Shown here piece by piece: positions 52,080-62,283 of a DNA stretch of 64,000 bases. The stretch spans positions 1 through 64,000 of the forward strand of contig NZ_BCNQ01000004.1 of the NCBI RefSeq assembly GCF_001515525.1, given 5' to 3'. The position numbers and the translations under genes were made by a program. Each line of letters opens with the position of its first letter. Positions within the stretch are counted from its first letter, which is position 1. The stretch is from Piscicoccus intestinalis NBRC 104926. GTDB lineage: Bacteria > Actinomycetota > Actinomycetes > Actinomycetales > Dermatophilaceae. A model generated the notes under the pieces. That model did not search any database, had not been told where the DNA came from, and worked only from the letters and a program-made list of their open reading frames with translations.

Positions 52080-52976
52080 ATGAACGACCGGAGGGCACCG
52101 GCGGACGCGCCCGAGATTGTCATCCTCACCGGCATGTCCGGAGCGGGACGCAGCACGGCGGCGCACGCCATCGAGGACCTCGGCTGGTACGTCGTCGACA
52201 ACCTGCCGCCGCAGATGCTGCCCGCGCTCGTCGAACTCACCAGCGCCCCGGCCGGCGGGGCCGCCTCGCCGGCGCGGGTCGCGGCCGTGGTCGACGCCCG
52301 CAGCGGCGACTTCTTCAACGCCTTCCAGCAGGCCCTGCACGACCTGCGGGCCGCCGGCTACGTGCCGCGGATGGTGTTCATCGACGCGAACGACGAGTCG
52401 CTCGTGCGGCGCTTCGAGAGCGTGCGCCGCCCGCACCCGCTGCAGGGCGACGGGCGCCTGCTCGACGGCATCCTGCGCGAACGGCAGCTGCTCTCCGACG
52501 TGCGCTCCGAGGCCGACCTCGTCGTCGACACCTCCGGCCTCAACGTGCACCAGCTGTCCGCGAAGGTCCGGGACGCGATGGGCGGGCGGGCCGCCGCCGC
52601 GCGGCTGCGCATCGCGGTCGTCTCGTTCGGGTTCAAGTACGGCGTGCCGCTCGACGCCGACCTCGTGTTCGACATGCGGTTCCTGCCCAACCCGTTCTGG
52701 ATCCCCGAGCTGCGGCCGTTCAACGGTCGCGACAAGGCCGTCTCCGACTACGTCCTGTCCCGGCCGGGCGCGACGGAATTCATCGAGCGCCTCGTCGACC
52801 TGCTCGACACGATGATCGCCGGGTACCTGGCCGAGGGGCGGCGCTACATCACGATCGCCATCGGCTGCACCGGCGGCAAGCACCGTTCGGTCGCGACCGC
52901 CGAGGAGGTGGCGCGCCGGCTCAACACCCCGGAGATCGCGACTCTGCTGTTCCACCGCGACCTGGGGCGCGAGTGA
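52080..52976 (+). CDS. rapZ: RNase adapter / nucleotide-binding protein RapZ
   Basis: The 298-aa protein has the P-loop GMSGAGRS (18-25), the DNLPP motif and the C-terminal RapZ domain with VVSFGFKYGVP, DMRFLPNPFWIPELRPFNG and the conserved AIGCTGGKHRSVATAEEV. In E. coli RapZ controls glucosamine-6-phosphate synthase through small RNAs; in Actinobacteria its role is less clear, but it is always found with yvcK and whiA, as here. The ATG follows GAGGAG. Its stop overlaps the yvcK start (GTGA). Confidence 0.95.
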   Translation: MNDRRAPADAPEIVILTGMSGAGRSTAAHAIEDLGWYVVDNLPPQMLPALVELTSAPAGGAASPARVAAVVDARSGDFFNAFQQALHDLRAAGYVPRMVFIDANDESLVRRFESVRRPHPLQGDGRLLDGILRERQLLSDVRSEADLVVDTSGLNVHQLSAKVRDAMGGRAAAARLRIAVVSFGFKYGVPLDADLVFDMRFLPNPFWIPELRPFNGRDKAVSDYVLSRPGATEFIERLVDLLDTMIAGYLAEGRRYITIAIGCTGGKHRSVATAEEVARRLNTPEIATLLFHRDLGRE

Positions 52977-53923
52977 CCCGCACGAAGGTCGTCGCCCTCG
53001 GCGGGGGGCACGGCCTGTTCGCCACGCTCGGAGCCCTGCGGCACGTCACCGACTCGCTGACGGCGATCGTCACGGTCGCCGACGACGGCGGGTCCAGCGG
53101 GCGGCTGCGCAAAGAGTACGACGTGCTGCCGCCCGGCGACCTGCGGATGGCCCTGGCCGCCCTGTGCGACGACTCCCAATGGGGGCACCTGTGGCGCGAC
53201 GCGCTGCAACACCGCTTTCCCGGAGGCGGGCCGCTCGGCGGCCACGCGCTGGGCAACCTGCTCATCGTCAGCCTGTGGGATCTGTTGGGCGACACCGTCT
53301 CCGGGTTGGAGATGGTGGGGCGGCTGCTCGGCGCCCGCGGCCGGGTGCTGCCGATGGCGGCGGTGCCACTGGAGATCACCGCGCGGGTGCGCGGGGCCGA
53401 CGTCATGCGCCCCGAGGAGGTCTCGCTCGTGCGCGGCCAGGTCGCGGTGGCGACGACCCCCGGGGAGGTGCTCGCGATCGCGCTCGACCCGGCGGAGGCG
53501 CCGGTGTCGCCGGACACGATCGCAGCGGTGCACGACGCCGACTGGGTGATCCTCGGCCCGGGGTCGTGGTTCACCTCGATCATGCCGCACCTCATGGTGC
53601 CCGACCTGGCCCGCGCGCTGCGCGAGACGTCGGCGCGCCGGCTCCTGACGCTCAACCTGCAGCTGAACACCGGTGAGACGTCGGGCTTCTCGGCGGCCAA
53701 CCACCTCGAGGTGCTCGCCGCGCACGCGCCCGGCATGCGGCTCGACGTCGTGCTCGCCGACCCGAGCGTCGTCGTCGGCAGCGGGCAGCGCGAGCAGCTG
53801 CGCCAGGTGGCCGCCGCGATGGGCGCCCGGCTCGTCGTCATGCCCGTCGCACAGGCCGACGACGATGGCAAGCACGACACGCTGCGGCTGGCGGCCGCGT
53901 ATCGCGACATCATCGGCGGCTGA
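52973..53923 (+). CDS. yvcK: Gluconeogenesis/cell-envelope factor YvcK (CofD-like)
   Basis: The 316-aa protein belongs to the CofD-like YvcK/CuvA family: KVVALGGGHGLFATLGALR at the start, VADDGGSSGRLR, PPGDLRMALAAL and GHALGNLLI are the family blocks. In Bacillus it is required for growth on gluconeogenic carbon and binds UDP-sugars; in mycobacteria (CuvA) it supports cell wall synthesis. GTG 52973 overlaps the rapZ stop by four bases, so the two are co-translated. Confidence 0.94.
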   Translation: MTRTKVVALGGGHGLFATLGALRHVTDSLTAIVTVADDGGSSGRLRKEYDVLPPGDLRMALAALCDDSQWGHLWRDALQHRFPGGGPLGGHALGNLLIVSLWDLLGDTVSGLEMVGRLLGARGRVLPMAAVPLEITARVRGADVMRPEEVSLVRGQVAVATTPGEVLAIALDPAEAPVSPDTIAAVHDADWVILGPGSWFTSIMPHLMVPDLARALRETSARRLLTLNLQLNTGETSGFSAANHLEVLAAHAPGMRLDVVLADPSVVVGSGQREQLRQVAAAMGARLVVMPVAQADDDGKHDTLRLAAAYRDIIGG

Positions 53924-53950
53924 GCGCGCGCGCAGGCGATAACGAGACGA

Positions 53951-53973
53951 AAATCACTGCCGCGCAATGATTT
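53951..53973 (+). promoter_or_regulatory. A+T-rich inverted repeat upstream of whiA
   Basis: AAATCA (53951-53956) and TGATTT (53968-53973) form an inverted repeat; a further TG/CA pair inside follows after one mismatch. It stands out in a G+C-rich gap of 111 bases and may be an operator for whiA. Confidence 0.35.
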
Positions 53974-54034
53974 ACAACGTTCGCGGGGCGGTAACCGGTC
54001 GGACGACACGCCGAGGGATGGCAGGATGACCCCC

Positions 54035-55015
54035 ATGGCGATGACCGCGAAAGTGAAGGACGAGCTGAGCCGGCTGCCGGTGACCAAACCGTGCTGCCGC
54101 AAGGCCGAGGTCGCGGCGACCCTGCGTTTCGCGGGCGGACTGCACATCATCTCGGGCCGCATCGTCATCGAGGCCGAACTCGACACCGCGAGTGCCGCCC
54201 GCCGGCTGCGCACCGCTCTGCTCGACATGTACGGCACGCCCAGCGAACTCGTCGTCGTCTCCGCCGGCGGCCTGCGCCGCTCGAGCCGGTATGTCGTGCG
54301 CGTCGAGGAGGGCGGCGAGGCCCTGGCCCGGCAGACCGGGCTCATCGACCTGCGCGGACGCCCGGTGCGCGGCCTGCCGCCGCGGGTCGTCAACGGCGCG
54401 ACCTGCGACGCCGAGGCGGCCTGGCGCGGCGCGTTTCTCGCGCACGGCTCGCTGACGGAGCCGGGCCGGTCCTCCTCCCTGGAGATCACCTGCCCCGGCC
54501 CTGAGGCCGCGCTGGCGATGGTCGGTGCCGCCCGCCGCATGGACCTCACGGCCAAGGCGCGCGAGGTGCGCGGTGTCGACCGCGTCGTGCTGCGCGACGG
54601 CGACGCGATCGGGGCGATGCTGACCCGGCTCGGGGCGCACGACGCCGTGCTGGCCTGGGAGGAGCGCCGGGTGCGCCGCGAGGTGCGGGCCACCGCGAAC
54701 CGGCTCGCGAACTTCGACGACGCCAACCTGCGCCGCTCGGCCCGGGCCGCGGTCGCTGCGGGTGCGCGGGTCGAGCGCGCGCTGGAGATCCTCGGCGACG
54801 ACATCCCCGACCACCTGCGGGAGGCGGGCACGCTGCGCCTGGAGCACAAGCAGGCCAGCCTCGAGGAACTCGGCGGGCTGGCTCAGCCTCCGATGACGAA
54901 GGACGCCGTGGCCGGTCGGATCCGGCGGCTGCTCGCGATGGCCGACAAACGCGCCGCCGAGCAGGGCATCCCCGGCACCGAGGCGGTGCTCACCGAGGAG
55001 ATGCTCGAGGCGTAG
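54035..55015 (+). CDS. whiA: Sporulation/cell-division regulator WhiA
   Basis: WhiA combines a LAGLIDADG homing-endonuclease-like fold with a C-terminal helix-turn-helix and regulates cell division genes; it lacks nuclease activity in characterised members. Visible blocks are [60 protein letters not shown] and, in the [37 protein letters not shown]. The ATG 54035 gives 326 aa, close to the mycobacterial protein; ATG 54026 and ATG 54041 are alternatives. CAGGAT (54022-54027) lies seven bases before 54035 and may be a leaderless -10 box. Confidence 0.95.
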   Translation: MAMTAKVKDELSRLPVTKPCCRKAEVAATLRFAGGLHIISGRIVIEAELDTASAARRLRTALLDMYGTPSELVVVSAGGLRRSSRYVVRVEEGGEALARQTGLIDLRGRPVRGLPPRVVNGATCDAEAAWRGAFLAHGSLTEPGRSSSLEITCPGPEAALAMVGAARRMDLTAKAREVRGVDRVVLRDGDAIGAMLTRLGAHDAVLAWEERRVRREVRATANRLANFDDANLRRSARAAVAAGARVERALEILGDDIPDHLREAGTLRLEHKQASLEELGGLAQPPMTKDAVAGRIRRLLAMADKRAAEQGIPGTEAVLTEEMLEA

Positions 55016-55072
55016 GCACGGGCCGCTCGCGGGATCGCCCAAGTTTCCCGAGCACCGGGGCTGTCTGGCTGA

Positions 55073-56233
<1,161 letters not shown>

Positions 56234-56280
56234 TCACCTGATCACCTGCTGATCCGGAGTCGGTAGCTCCAGTCCTACGG

Positions 56281-56316
56281 CGTGCGCCGGGTGACCATCC
56301 GGTCGCCCGGCGCACG
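56281..56316 (+). terminator. Hairpin between gap and pgk
   Basis: CGTGCGCCGGGTGACC (56281-56296) pairs over 16 bp, with one wobble, with GGTCGCCCGGCGCACG (56301-56316) around ATCC, followed by a T-rich CCGTCTTCATT. It can end gap transcripts and leave pgk at a lower level or under its own promoter. Confidence 0.75.
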
Positions 56317-56371
56317 CCGTCTTCATTGCCCGAGTTTTCGCACGACTTTTTCGCACCACCTAGGAGTGCCC

Positions 56372-57580
56372 ATGCAGACCACCGAGGATCTTCTCGCCGG
56401 CGACGTGCGCGGCAAGCGCGTACTCGTCCGCAGCGACCTCAACGTTCCCCTCGACGCCGACCGCAACATCACCGACGACGGTCGGGTGCGGGCGTCGGCC
56501 CCGACGATCAAGGCCCTCGCCGACGCCGGCGCCAAGGTCATCGTCGTCGCCCACCTCGGCCGTCCCAAGGGCGCGCCCGAGGAGAAGTACTCGCTCAAGC
56601 CCGTCGTCGCCCGCCTGTCCGAACTCGTCGGCCGCGAGGTGAAGTTCGCGTCCGACACCACCGGCTCCTCCGCCAAGGAGACCGTCGACTCCCTCGCCGA
56701 CGGCGACGTCGCGCTGCTGGAGAACCTGCGGTTCAACAAGGGCGAGACGAGCAAGGACGAGGCCGAGCGCGGCGCCTTCGCCGACGAGCTCGCCTCGCTG
56801 GCCGACGCCTTCGTCTCCGACGGCTTCGGTGTCGTGCACCGCAAGCAGGCCTCGGTCTACGACGTCGCCACCAAGCTGCCGCACTACGCCGGCGCGCTCG
56901 TCGGCACCGAGGTCGGCGTGCTCAAGCGGCTCACCGAAGACCCGCAGCGCCCGTTCGCCGTGGTACTCGGCGGCGCGAAGGTCAGCGACAAGCTCGGCGT
57001 CATCGCCAACCTGCTCAACGTCGCCGACCGCCTCATCATCGGTGGCGGCATGGTCTTCACCTTCCTCAAGGCCGAGGGCTACGAGGTCGGCAAGAGCCTG
57101 CTCGAGGCCGACCAGGTCGAGACCGTCAAGGGCTACCTGGAGCAGGCCAAGGAGAAGGGCGTCGAGATCGTGCTGCCCACGGACATCGTCGCCGCCGACG
57201 AGTTCTCCGCCGGCTCGGCGCACGAGGTCGTCGCGGCCGACGCGATCCCCGCCGACAAGATGGGCCTGGACATCGGCCCGGAGTCGGCCAAGCTGTTCGC
57301 CGACAAGCTCGCCGACTGCAAGACGGTGTTCTGGAACGGCCCCATGGGCGCGTTCGAGATGGCCCCGTTCGCGGCCGGCACTAAGGCGCTCGCGCAGGCG
57401 CTCGTCGACATCACCGCCCAGGGCGCCCTCACCGTCGTCGGTGGCGGCGACTCCGCGGCCGCGGTGCGTCAGCTCGGCTACGCCGACTCCGACTTCGGGC
57501 ACATCTCCACCGGTGGCGGCGCCTCGCTGGAGTACCTCGAGGGCAAGACGCTCCCGGGCATCGAGATCCTCTCCTCCTGA
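56372..57580 (+). CDS. pgk: Phosphoglycerate kinase
   Basis: Pgk makes ATP from 1,3-bisphosphoglycerate. The 402-aa protein shows [12 protein letters not shown], the substrate arginine region [23 protein letters not shown], the hinge and the nucleotide-binding [19 protein letters not shown] and [12 protein letters not shown] 56372 follows TAGGAG at the right distance and matches the family N-terminus; the frame upstream runs through the preceding hairpin and is not coding. Spacing to tpiA is 35 bases, so they probably share a transcript. Confidence 0.97.
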   Translation: MQTTEDLLAGDVRGKRVLVRSDLNVPLDADRNITDDGRVRASAPTIKALADAGAKVIVVAHLGRPKGAPEEKYSLKPVVARLSELVGREVKFASDTTGSSAKETVDSLADGDVALLENLRFNKGETSKDEAERGAFADELASLADAFVSDGFGVVHRKQASVYDVATKLPHYAGALVGTEVGVLKRLTEDPQRPFAVVLGGAKVSDKLGVIANLLNVADRLIIGGGMVFTFLKAEGYEVGKSLLEADQVETVKGYLEQAKEKGVEIVLPTDIVAADEFSAGSAHEVVAADAIPADKMGLDIGPESAKLFADKLADCKTVFWNGPMGAFEMAPFAAGTKALAQALVDITAQGALTVVGGGDSAAAVRQLGYADSDFGHISTGGGASLEYLEGKTLPGIEILSS

Positions 57581-57615
57581 GCCGTCTCCCTGACCAGCAA
57601 CGACGAAAGGCAACG

Positions 57616-58398
57616 ATGAGCCAGCGCACCCCGCTCATGGCGGGCAACTGGAAGATGAACCTCGACCACGTCGAGGCCGCGCACCTGGTGCAGAAGCTCG
57701 ACTGGACGCTCAAGGACGCCAAGCACGACTACTCGGCCGTCGAGGTCGCCGTGCTGCCGCCGTTCACCGACCTGCGCACCGTGCAGACCCTCGTCGAGGG
57801 TGACAAGCTCGACATCAAGTACGGCGCCCAGGATCTGTCCCCGGAAGACTCCGGCGCCTACACCGGTGACATCTCGGGCGCGTTCCTCGCCAAGCTCGGC
57901 TGCACCTACGTGGCCGTGGGCCACAGCGAGCGCCGCGAGGGCCACGGCGAGACCGACGAGCTGCTCAACGCCAAGGTCAAGGCCGCGTACAAGCACGGGC
58001 TGATCCCGATCCTGTGCTGCGGCGAGGCCCTGGAGATCCGCAAGGAGGGCGGCCAGGTCGCGCACGTGCTCGGCCAGATCGAGGCCGACCTGGGCGGGCT
58101 GCCTGCCGAGCAGGCCAAGGACATCGTCATCGCCTACGAGCCCATCTGGGCCATCGGCACCGGCGAGGTCGCCACGCCCGAGGACGCGCAGGAGGTGTGC
58201 GGCGCGATCCGCGGCAAGCTCGCGGAGCTGTACGACCAGGAGCTCGCCGACGGCGTGCGGATCCTGTACGGCGGCTCGGTGAAGTCGAGCAACGTCTCGG
58301 ACATCATGGCCAAGCCCGACGTCGACGGGGCCCTCGTCGGCGGCGCCTCGCTCAAGGCCGAGGAGTTCGCCGGGATCGCGGGCTTCACCGCCTCCTGA
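57616..58398 (+). CDS. tpiA: Triosephosphate isomerase
   Basis: Tpi interconverts dihydroxyacetone phosphate and glyceraldehyde 3-phosphate. The 260-aa protein has all active-site residues: K13 in GNWKMN, H103 in VGHSERR and E175 in [11 protein letters not shown], and the phosphate loop YGGSVKSSN. An AAGG ribosome site lies upstream. The gene ends the glycolytic trio. A palindromic repeat element starts 37 bases after its stop. Confidence 0.98.
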   Translation: MSQRTPLMAGNWKMNLDHVEAAHLVQKLDWTLKDAKHDYSAVEVAVLPPFTDLRTVQTLVEGDKLDIKYGAQDLSPEDSGAYTGDISGAFLAKLGCTYVAVGHSERREGHGETDELLNAKVKAAYKHGLIPILCCGEALEIRKEGGQVAHVLGQIEADLGGLPAEQAKDIVIAYEPIWAIGTGEVATPEDAQEVCGAIRGKLAELYDQELADGVRILYGGSVKSSNVSDIMAKPDVDGALVGGASLKAEEFAGIAGFTAS

Positions 58399-58435
58399 GG
58401 CACGCGCCTCTCAACGCCGCCTCAACAACGACCCT

Positions 58436-58501
58436 GAAAACTGCGTGTCGTGGTCGGAACTGCGGTTCGTGCCGCAGGTTTCACCGCGACACGCAGTTTT
58501 C
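58436..58501 (+). repeat. Nested palindromic repeat element, copy A
   Basis: The outer arms GAAAACTGCGTGTCG (58436-58450) and its perfect complement (58487-58501) enclose 36 bases with an inner imperfect stem (GAACTGCGG with CCGCAGGTTTC). A second copy with the same outer arms lies at 59499-59563. The pair flanks secG-rbpA. It resembles REP/BIME-like intergenic palindromes and could also terminate tpiA transcripts. Confidence 0.8.
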
Positions 58502-58670
58502 GGCGTCGAGGGCCGGGTCGGAGGCGGGTCGGGAAGCAGGTCGGGAGGCGGGCCGGGTTGGGCCGGAGCCGGTGTGGGCGTTGCATTTGCACGGTCTGGC
58601 GTTGCAGTATCCTGGGTGTCGGCCATGCCGGAGACCCCGTGCCTGACGACGACGAATCGAGATCTCGACC

Positions 58671-58916
58671 GTGGACGTGCTGACCATCGCCCTCCAGGTG
58701 CTCCTGGTGATCACTGGCCTGTTCCTCACCCTGCTCATCCTCATGCACAAGGGACAGGGAGGCGGAATGTCCGAGATGTTCGGCGGCAGCATGTCGAGCA
58801 CGATGGGCGGTTCCTCGGTTGCCGAACGCAACCTCAACCGCATCACGATCACGATGGCACTGCTCTGGCTGGCCTGCATCGTGGGCCTCGGGCTGCTGAC
58901 CCGGTTCGCCTCCTGA
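58671..58916 (+). CDS. secG: Preprotein translocase subunit SecG
   Basis: SecG is a small two-helix subunit of the SecYEG channel. The 81-aa protein has helices at about 3-25 and 57-78, joined by the conserved loop HKGQGGGMSEMFGGS. The GTG start has only a weak ribosome site. TTGCAC (58587-58592) and TATCCT (58608-58613), 15 bases apart, are a possible promoter. The position after tpiA is the usual one in Actinobacteria. Confidence 0.93.
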   Translation: MDVLTIALQVLLVITGLFLTLLILMHKGQGGGMSEMFGGSMSSTMGGSSVAERNLNRITITMALLWLACIVGLGLLTRFAS

Positions 58917-59002
58917 GCAACGCCCGTCGGCAACGGCGGGCGCCCCTCCACTGACGTCCGCGACCCCCTCCCGGGCGGTCGCCACACCAGGACGGTGACG
59001 AC

Positions 59003-59350
59003 ATGGCTGGTTCCAACGTCATTCGCGGCAGCCGCGTAGGCGCAGGCCCGATGGGGGAGGCGGAGCGCGGCGACGCGGCACCCCGCCTCACCGTCTCCTA
59101 CTACTGCGCGCGCGGTCACGAGACGACGCCGAGCTTCGCGACGGAGGAAGGCGCCGCCGTTCCGGAGCTGTGGGACTGCCCCCGCTGCGGCTACCCCGCC
59201 GGGCAGGACAAGGAGAACCCGCCGGAGCCGCTGCGCAACGAGCCCTACAAGACGCACCTGGCCTACGTGAAGGAGCGTCGCACCGACGACGACGGCGCCA
59301 ACCTCCTCGACGAGGCGCTCGGCGCCCTGCGCGCCCGCCGCGGCGGCTGA
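59003..59350 (+). CDS. rbpA: RNA polymerase-binding protein RbpA
   Basis: RbpA binds the beta subunit and the housekeeping sigma factor and stabilises open complexes; it is found only in Actinobacteria. The 115-aa protein has the disordered N-terminal start NVIRGSRVGAGPMGEAERG, a zinc-ribbon-like core with cysteines in YYCARGHET and WDCPRCGYPAG, and the C-terminal sigma-interaction segment YKTHLAYVKERRT followed by EALGALRARRGG. M. tuberculosis RbpA lacks the cysteines; this one keeps three, closer to the Streptomyces form. An AGGACGGTG ribosome site lies upstream. Confidence 0.95.
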   Translation: MAGSNVIRGSRVGAGPMGEAERGDAAPRLTVSYYCARGHETTPSFATEEGAAVPELWDCPRCGYPAGQDKENPPEPLRNEPYKTHLAYVKERRTDDDGANLLDEALGALRARRGG

Positions 59351-59498
59351 CCACCAGCGGCGGCAGCTGACCCCCAGCGGCTAACCCCCGCAGCAGCTGA
59401 CGCGCGCGGCGGCGCTTGACTCCCCGCGGCGGCTGACCCTCGCCACGCCGGCTGGCTCGCGAGCCCTCGCTCCCCTCGCGAGCCCTCGCCCCCTCGCT

Positions 59499-59563
59499 GA
59501 AAACTGCGTGTCGCGGTGAGAACTGCGACACGAACAGCAGTTCCGACCGCGACACGCAGTTTT
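59499..59563 (+). repeat. Nested palindromic repeat element, copy B
   Basis: The 17-base arms AAAACTGCGTGTCGCGG (59500-59516) and their perfect complement (59547-59563) enclose 30 bases that contain a perfect inner stem GAACTGC (59520-59526) with GCAGTTC (59537-59543). The outer sequence is identical to copy A, while the centre differs. It lies between the convergent rbpA and opcA genes. The rest of this 281-base gap is low-complexity CTGACC/CGGCGG sequence without a gene. Confidence 0.85.
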
Positions 59564-59590
59564 GAGGGACGTTGTTGCGGGGCGTCGGGT

Positions 59591-59633
59591 GAGGGACGTT
59601 GGCTCAGGGACGTTGGCTCAGGGGCGTTGGGCT
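59591..59633 (+). repeat. 14-bp tandem repeat at the end of opcA
   Basis: GAGGGACGTTGGCT, CAGGGACGTTGGCT and a third, less exact unit (59591-59633) run into the opcA stop codon. A related GAGGGACGTTG also follows repeat copy B. Confidence 0.65.
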
Positions 59634-60621
59634 ACTCGGGGGTGGCCTCGTCGACGGCGGGCGCCTTGCCCTTGGCGGTAGCCTCGGACGCCGGCATCGT
59701 GCGGCGCGCGGAGAGCCGGCCCAGGCCGTCGCGTAGCGTCCGGGCGTAGACCTCGTCGGCGTCGAGCCGCGCCAGTTCGTCGGCCAGGCACTCGGCGTCC
59801 GAGCGACGCGCGAGCGCCAGGCGCCGTGACGGCTGACCCACCTGATCGAGCACGGCGTTCTTGCCGTCGGGGCGCACGAGGTCGACCGGCCCTGACTCCC
59901 GGTCGAGCCGCACGCTGACCAGCCCCGTCCCCGCAGGGGTGCGCGCCCGCGTGACCGGCGCGTCGAGGTAGGCCCCGAGCCACGCGCCGAGCAGATCGCA
60001 GGAGGCCGAGTCGAGGCCACCCGTCACCGTCACCGCCGTGACCGGTTCGTACGGAGGCTGATCCAGGGCCGCGGCGAGCAGCCCGCGCCACTTCGTCGTG
60101 CGGGTCCACACGAGGTCGGTGTCGCCCGGCACGTATGTCTTCGCGCGGGCCGCGATCGCCTTCGGCGGCGACGACGCGGGCTCGCTGTCGGTGATGCGCC
60201 GCGATCCGAGCCGCCCGATCGGGTCCTCCGCCGGGTTCTTCGGCGCCTCGTCCGGCCACCACACGACGATGGGGGAGTCGGCCAGCAGCAGCGGCAGCAC
60301 CACCGACTCCCCGTGCCGGGTGAGCTCGCCGTAGACCCGCAGCACGACGACCTCGCTCGCGCCGGCGTCACCGCCGACGCGGATCTGGGCGTCGATGCGG
60401 TCGGCGGCCCGCCGGTTGCCTGCGACGAGACACACGATCCGGCTCGGGTGCTGACGGGTCGCGTCGTTGGCGACCTGCAGCGACGGCTCGGCCCGCGACT
60501 CGTCGGTGACCATGACGAGCGTGAGCACGCGCCCCAGCGCCATCGCGCCCACGTCGTCGCGCAACTGCACGAGCTTCTTGGCGACGGCCCCGATGCTGGT
60601 GGCGGGCAGGTCGACGATCAC
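59632..60621 (-). CDS. opcA: Glucose-6-phosphate dehydrogenase assembly protein OpcA
   Basis: OpcA is needed for activity and redox control of glucose-6-phosphate dehydrogenase in cyanobacteria and Actinobacteria. The 329-aa protein starts IVDLPATSIGAVAKKLVQLRDD and shows the family segments ASEVVVLRVYG, LPLLLADSPIVVWWPDEAP and TDLVWTRTTKWRGLLAAALD. GTG 60621 overlaps the zwf stop (GTGA), so assembly factor and enzyme are co-translated. A short charged tail ends the protein. It converges with rbpA. Confidence 0.94.
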   Translation of the reverse strand: MIVDLPATSIGAVAKKLVQLRDDVGAMALGRVLTLVMVTDESRAEPSLQVANDATRQHPSRIVCLVAGNRRAADRIDAQIRVGGDAGASEVVVLRVYGELTRHGESVVLPLLLADSPIVVWWPDEAPKNPAEDPIGRLGSRRITDSEPASSPPKAIAARAKTYVPGDTDLVWTRTTKWRGLLAAALDQPPYEPVTAVTVTGGLDSASCDLLGAWLGAYLDAPVTRARTPAGTGLVSVRLDRESGPVDLVRPDGKNAVLDQVGQPSRRLALARRSDAECLADELARLDADEVYARTLRDGLGRLSARRTMPASEATAKGKAPAVDEATPE

Positions 60622-62162
60622 GGCATCCTCCAGGTGCGTCCGTCGCGGGCGAGCATGTCGTGCGCGCACTGCGGACCCCAGTGACCCGACTGGTACGGCT
60701 GCGGCACCGTGGGGTCGGCCGCCCAGGCCGCGGTGACGGGATCGAGGATCTCCCAGGACAACTCGACCTCCTCGTGGCGCGGGAACAGCGGCGGGTCGCC
60801 GAGCAGCACGTCGAGGATGAGTCGCTCGTAGGCCTCGGGGCTGGACTCGGTGAACGCGCGTCCGTAGCCGAAGTCCATCGTCACGTCGCGCACCTCCATC
60901 TGCGCACCGGGCACCTTGGAGCCGAACCGGATCGTCACGCCCTCGTCGGGCTGCACGCGGATGACGATCGCGTTGTTGCCCAGCTCCTCGGTCTCGGTGT
61001 CGCCGAACGGCAGGTGCGGCGCGCGCTTGAAGACGACCGCGATCTCCGTGACCCGCTTGGCGAGGCGCTTGCCGGTGCGCAGGTAGAACGGCACGCCCGC
61101 CCAGCGGCGCGTCTGCACGAGCAGCTTGAGCGCGGCGAACGTCTCGGTCGTCGAGGTCGCGTCGACCCCGTCCTCCTCGAGGTAGCCGATGACCTTCTCG
61201 CCGCCCTGCCACCCGGCCGCGTACTGCCCGCGGGCCGTGGCCTCCTCGATGCTGCCGCCGAGCCGCACGCTCGAGAGCACCTTCTCCTTCTCCGACCGCA
61301 GGTGCTTGGCGTCGAACGCCACCGGCTCCTCCATCGCGGTCAGCGCGAGCAGCTGCAGCAGGTGGTTCTGGATGACGTCGCGCGCCGCACCGATGCCGTC
61401 GTAATAGCCGGCGCGGCCGCCGATGCCGATGTCCTCGGCCATCGTGATCTGCACGTGGTCGACGTAGTTGCCGTTCCAGATCGGCTCGTACATCTGGTTG
61501 GCGAACCGCATCGCGAGGAGGTTCTGCACGGTCTCCTTGCCGAGGTAGTGGTCGATGCGGAAGACCGAGTCGGGCGGAAAGACGGTCTCGACGATGTCGT
61601 TGAGCTCGCGGGCGCTGGCCAGGTCGTGCCCGAACGGCTTCTCGATGACCACGCGTCGCCAGGCGTCGCCGTCCTGCCGGGTCAGGCCGCTGCGCTGCAG
61701 CTGGCGGCACACGCCCGCGAAGCTGTCCGGCGGCACCGACAGGTAGAAGGCGTGGTTGCCGCCGGTGCCGCGTTCCTCGTCGAGGGTCTTCAGGGTGTTC
61801 GCGAGGTCGTCGAAGCCGGCGTCGTCGTCGAACGTGCCGGAGACGAACCGCACGCCCTCGGCGAGCTGGCGCCACACCTCTTCGCGAAACGGCGTGCGCG
61901 CGTGGTTGACGACGGATTCGCGCACGACCTGGGCGAATTCGTCCTGGCTCCAGTCGCGCCGGGCGAACCCGACGAACGAGAAGCCGGGCGGCAGCAGGCC
62001 CCGGTTGGCCAGGTCGTAGACGGCCGGCATGAGCTTCTTGCGCGCGAGGTCGCCGGTCACGCCGAACATCACCATGCTGCAGGGGCCGGCGATGCGCGGG
62101 AGCCGCTTGTCCCGGGGGTCGCGCAGGGGGTTGCGGCCAGGGCCGATCTCCACCGGGGTCAT
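60618..62162 (-). CDS. zwf: Glucose-6-phosphate 1-dehydrogenase
   Basis: Zwf makes 6-phosphogluconolactone and NADPH, the entry to the pentose phosphate pathway. The 514-aa protein has the nucleotide motif GVTGDLA (34-40), EKPFGHDLASA and the active-site sequence RIDHYLGKE (202-210). ATG 62162 follows AGGAG at five bases, which decides for it over in-frame codons upstream. It is coupled to opcA. In M. tuberculosis tal lies between tkt and zwf; here only 121 bases separate them. Confidence 0.97.
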   Translation of the reverse strand: MTPVEIGPGRNPLRDPRDKRLPRIAGPCSMVMFGVTGDLARKKLMPAVYDLANRGLLPPGFSFVGFARRDWSQDEFAQVVRESVVNHARTPFREEVWRQLAEGVRFVSGTFDDDAGFDDLANTLKTLDEERGTGGNHAFYLSVPPDSFAGVCRQLQRSGLTRQDGDAWRRVVIEKPFGHDLASARELNDIVETVFPPDSVFRIDHYLGKETVQNLLAMRFANQMYEPIWNGNYVDHVQITMAEDIGIGGRAGYYDGIGAARDVIQNHLLQLLALTAMEEPVAFDAKHLRSEKEKVLSSVRLGGSIEEATARGQYAAGWQGGEKVIGYLEEDGVDATSTTETFAALKLLVQTRRWAGVPFYLRTGKRLAKRVTEIAVVFKRAPHLPFGDTETEELGNNAIVIRVQPDEGVTIRFGSKVPGAQMEVRDVTMDFGYGRAFTESSPEAYERLILDVLLGDPPLFPRHEEVELSWEILDPVTAAWAADPTVPQPYQSGHWGPQCAHDMLARDGRTWRMP

Positions 62163-62246
62163 AGTCACTCCTTGCGTTCGATGACCCCGGCCGCGCCGCG
62201 GCGGGGGTCGGATGCGGATCGCAGGCATCGTCGCCGCGGCAGGGGA

Positions 62247-62279
62247 GGGGCCGGCCGCCCGGGCGGGGCGACCGGCCCC
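62247..62279 (-). terminator. Hairpin terminator after tkt
   Basis: GGGGCCGG (62247-62254) pairs with CCGGCCCC (62272-62279), and after one mismatch five more pairs continue inward. It lies five bases past the tkt stop on the minus strand, in the 121-base gap before zwf, and suggests that zwf-opcA has its own promoter or is reached by read-through. Confidence 0.6.
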
Positions 62280-62283
62280 GCGA

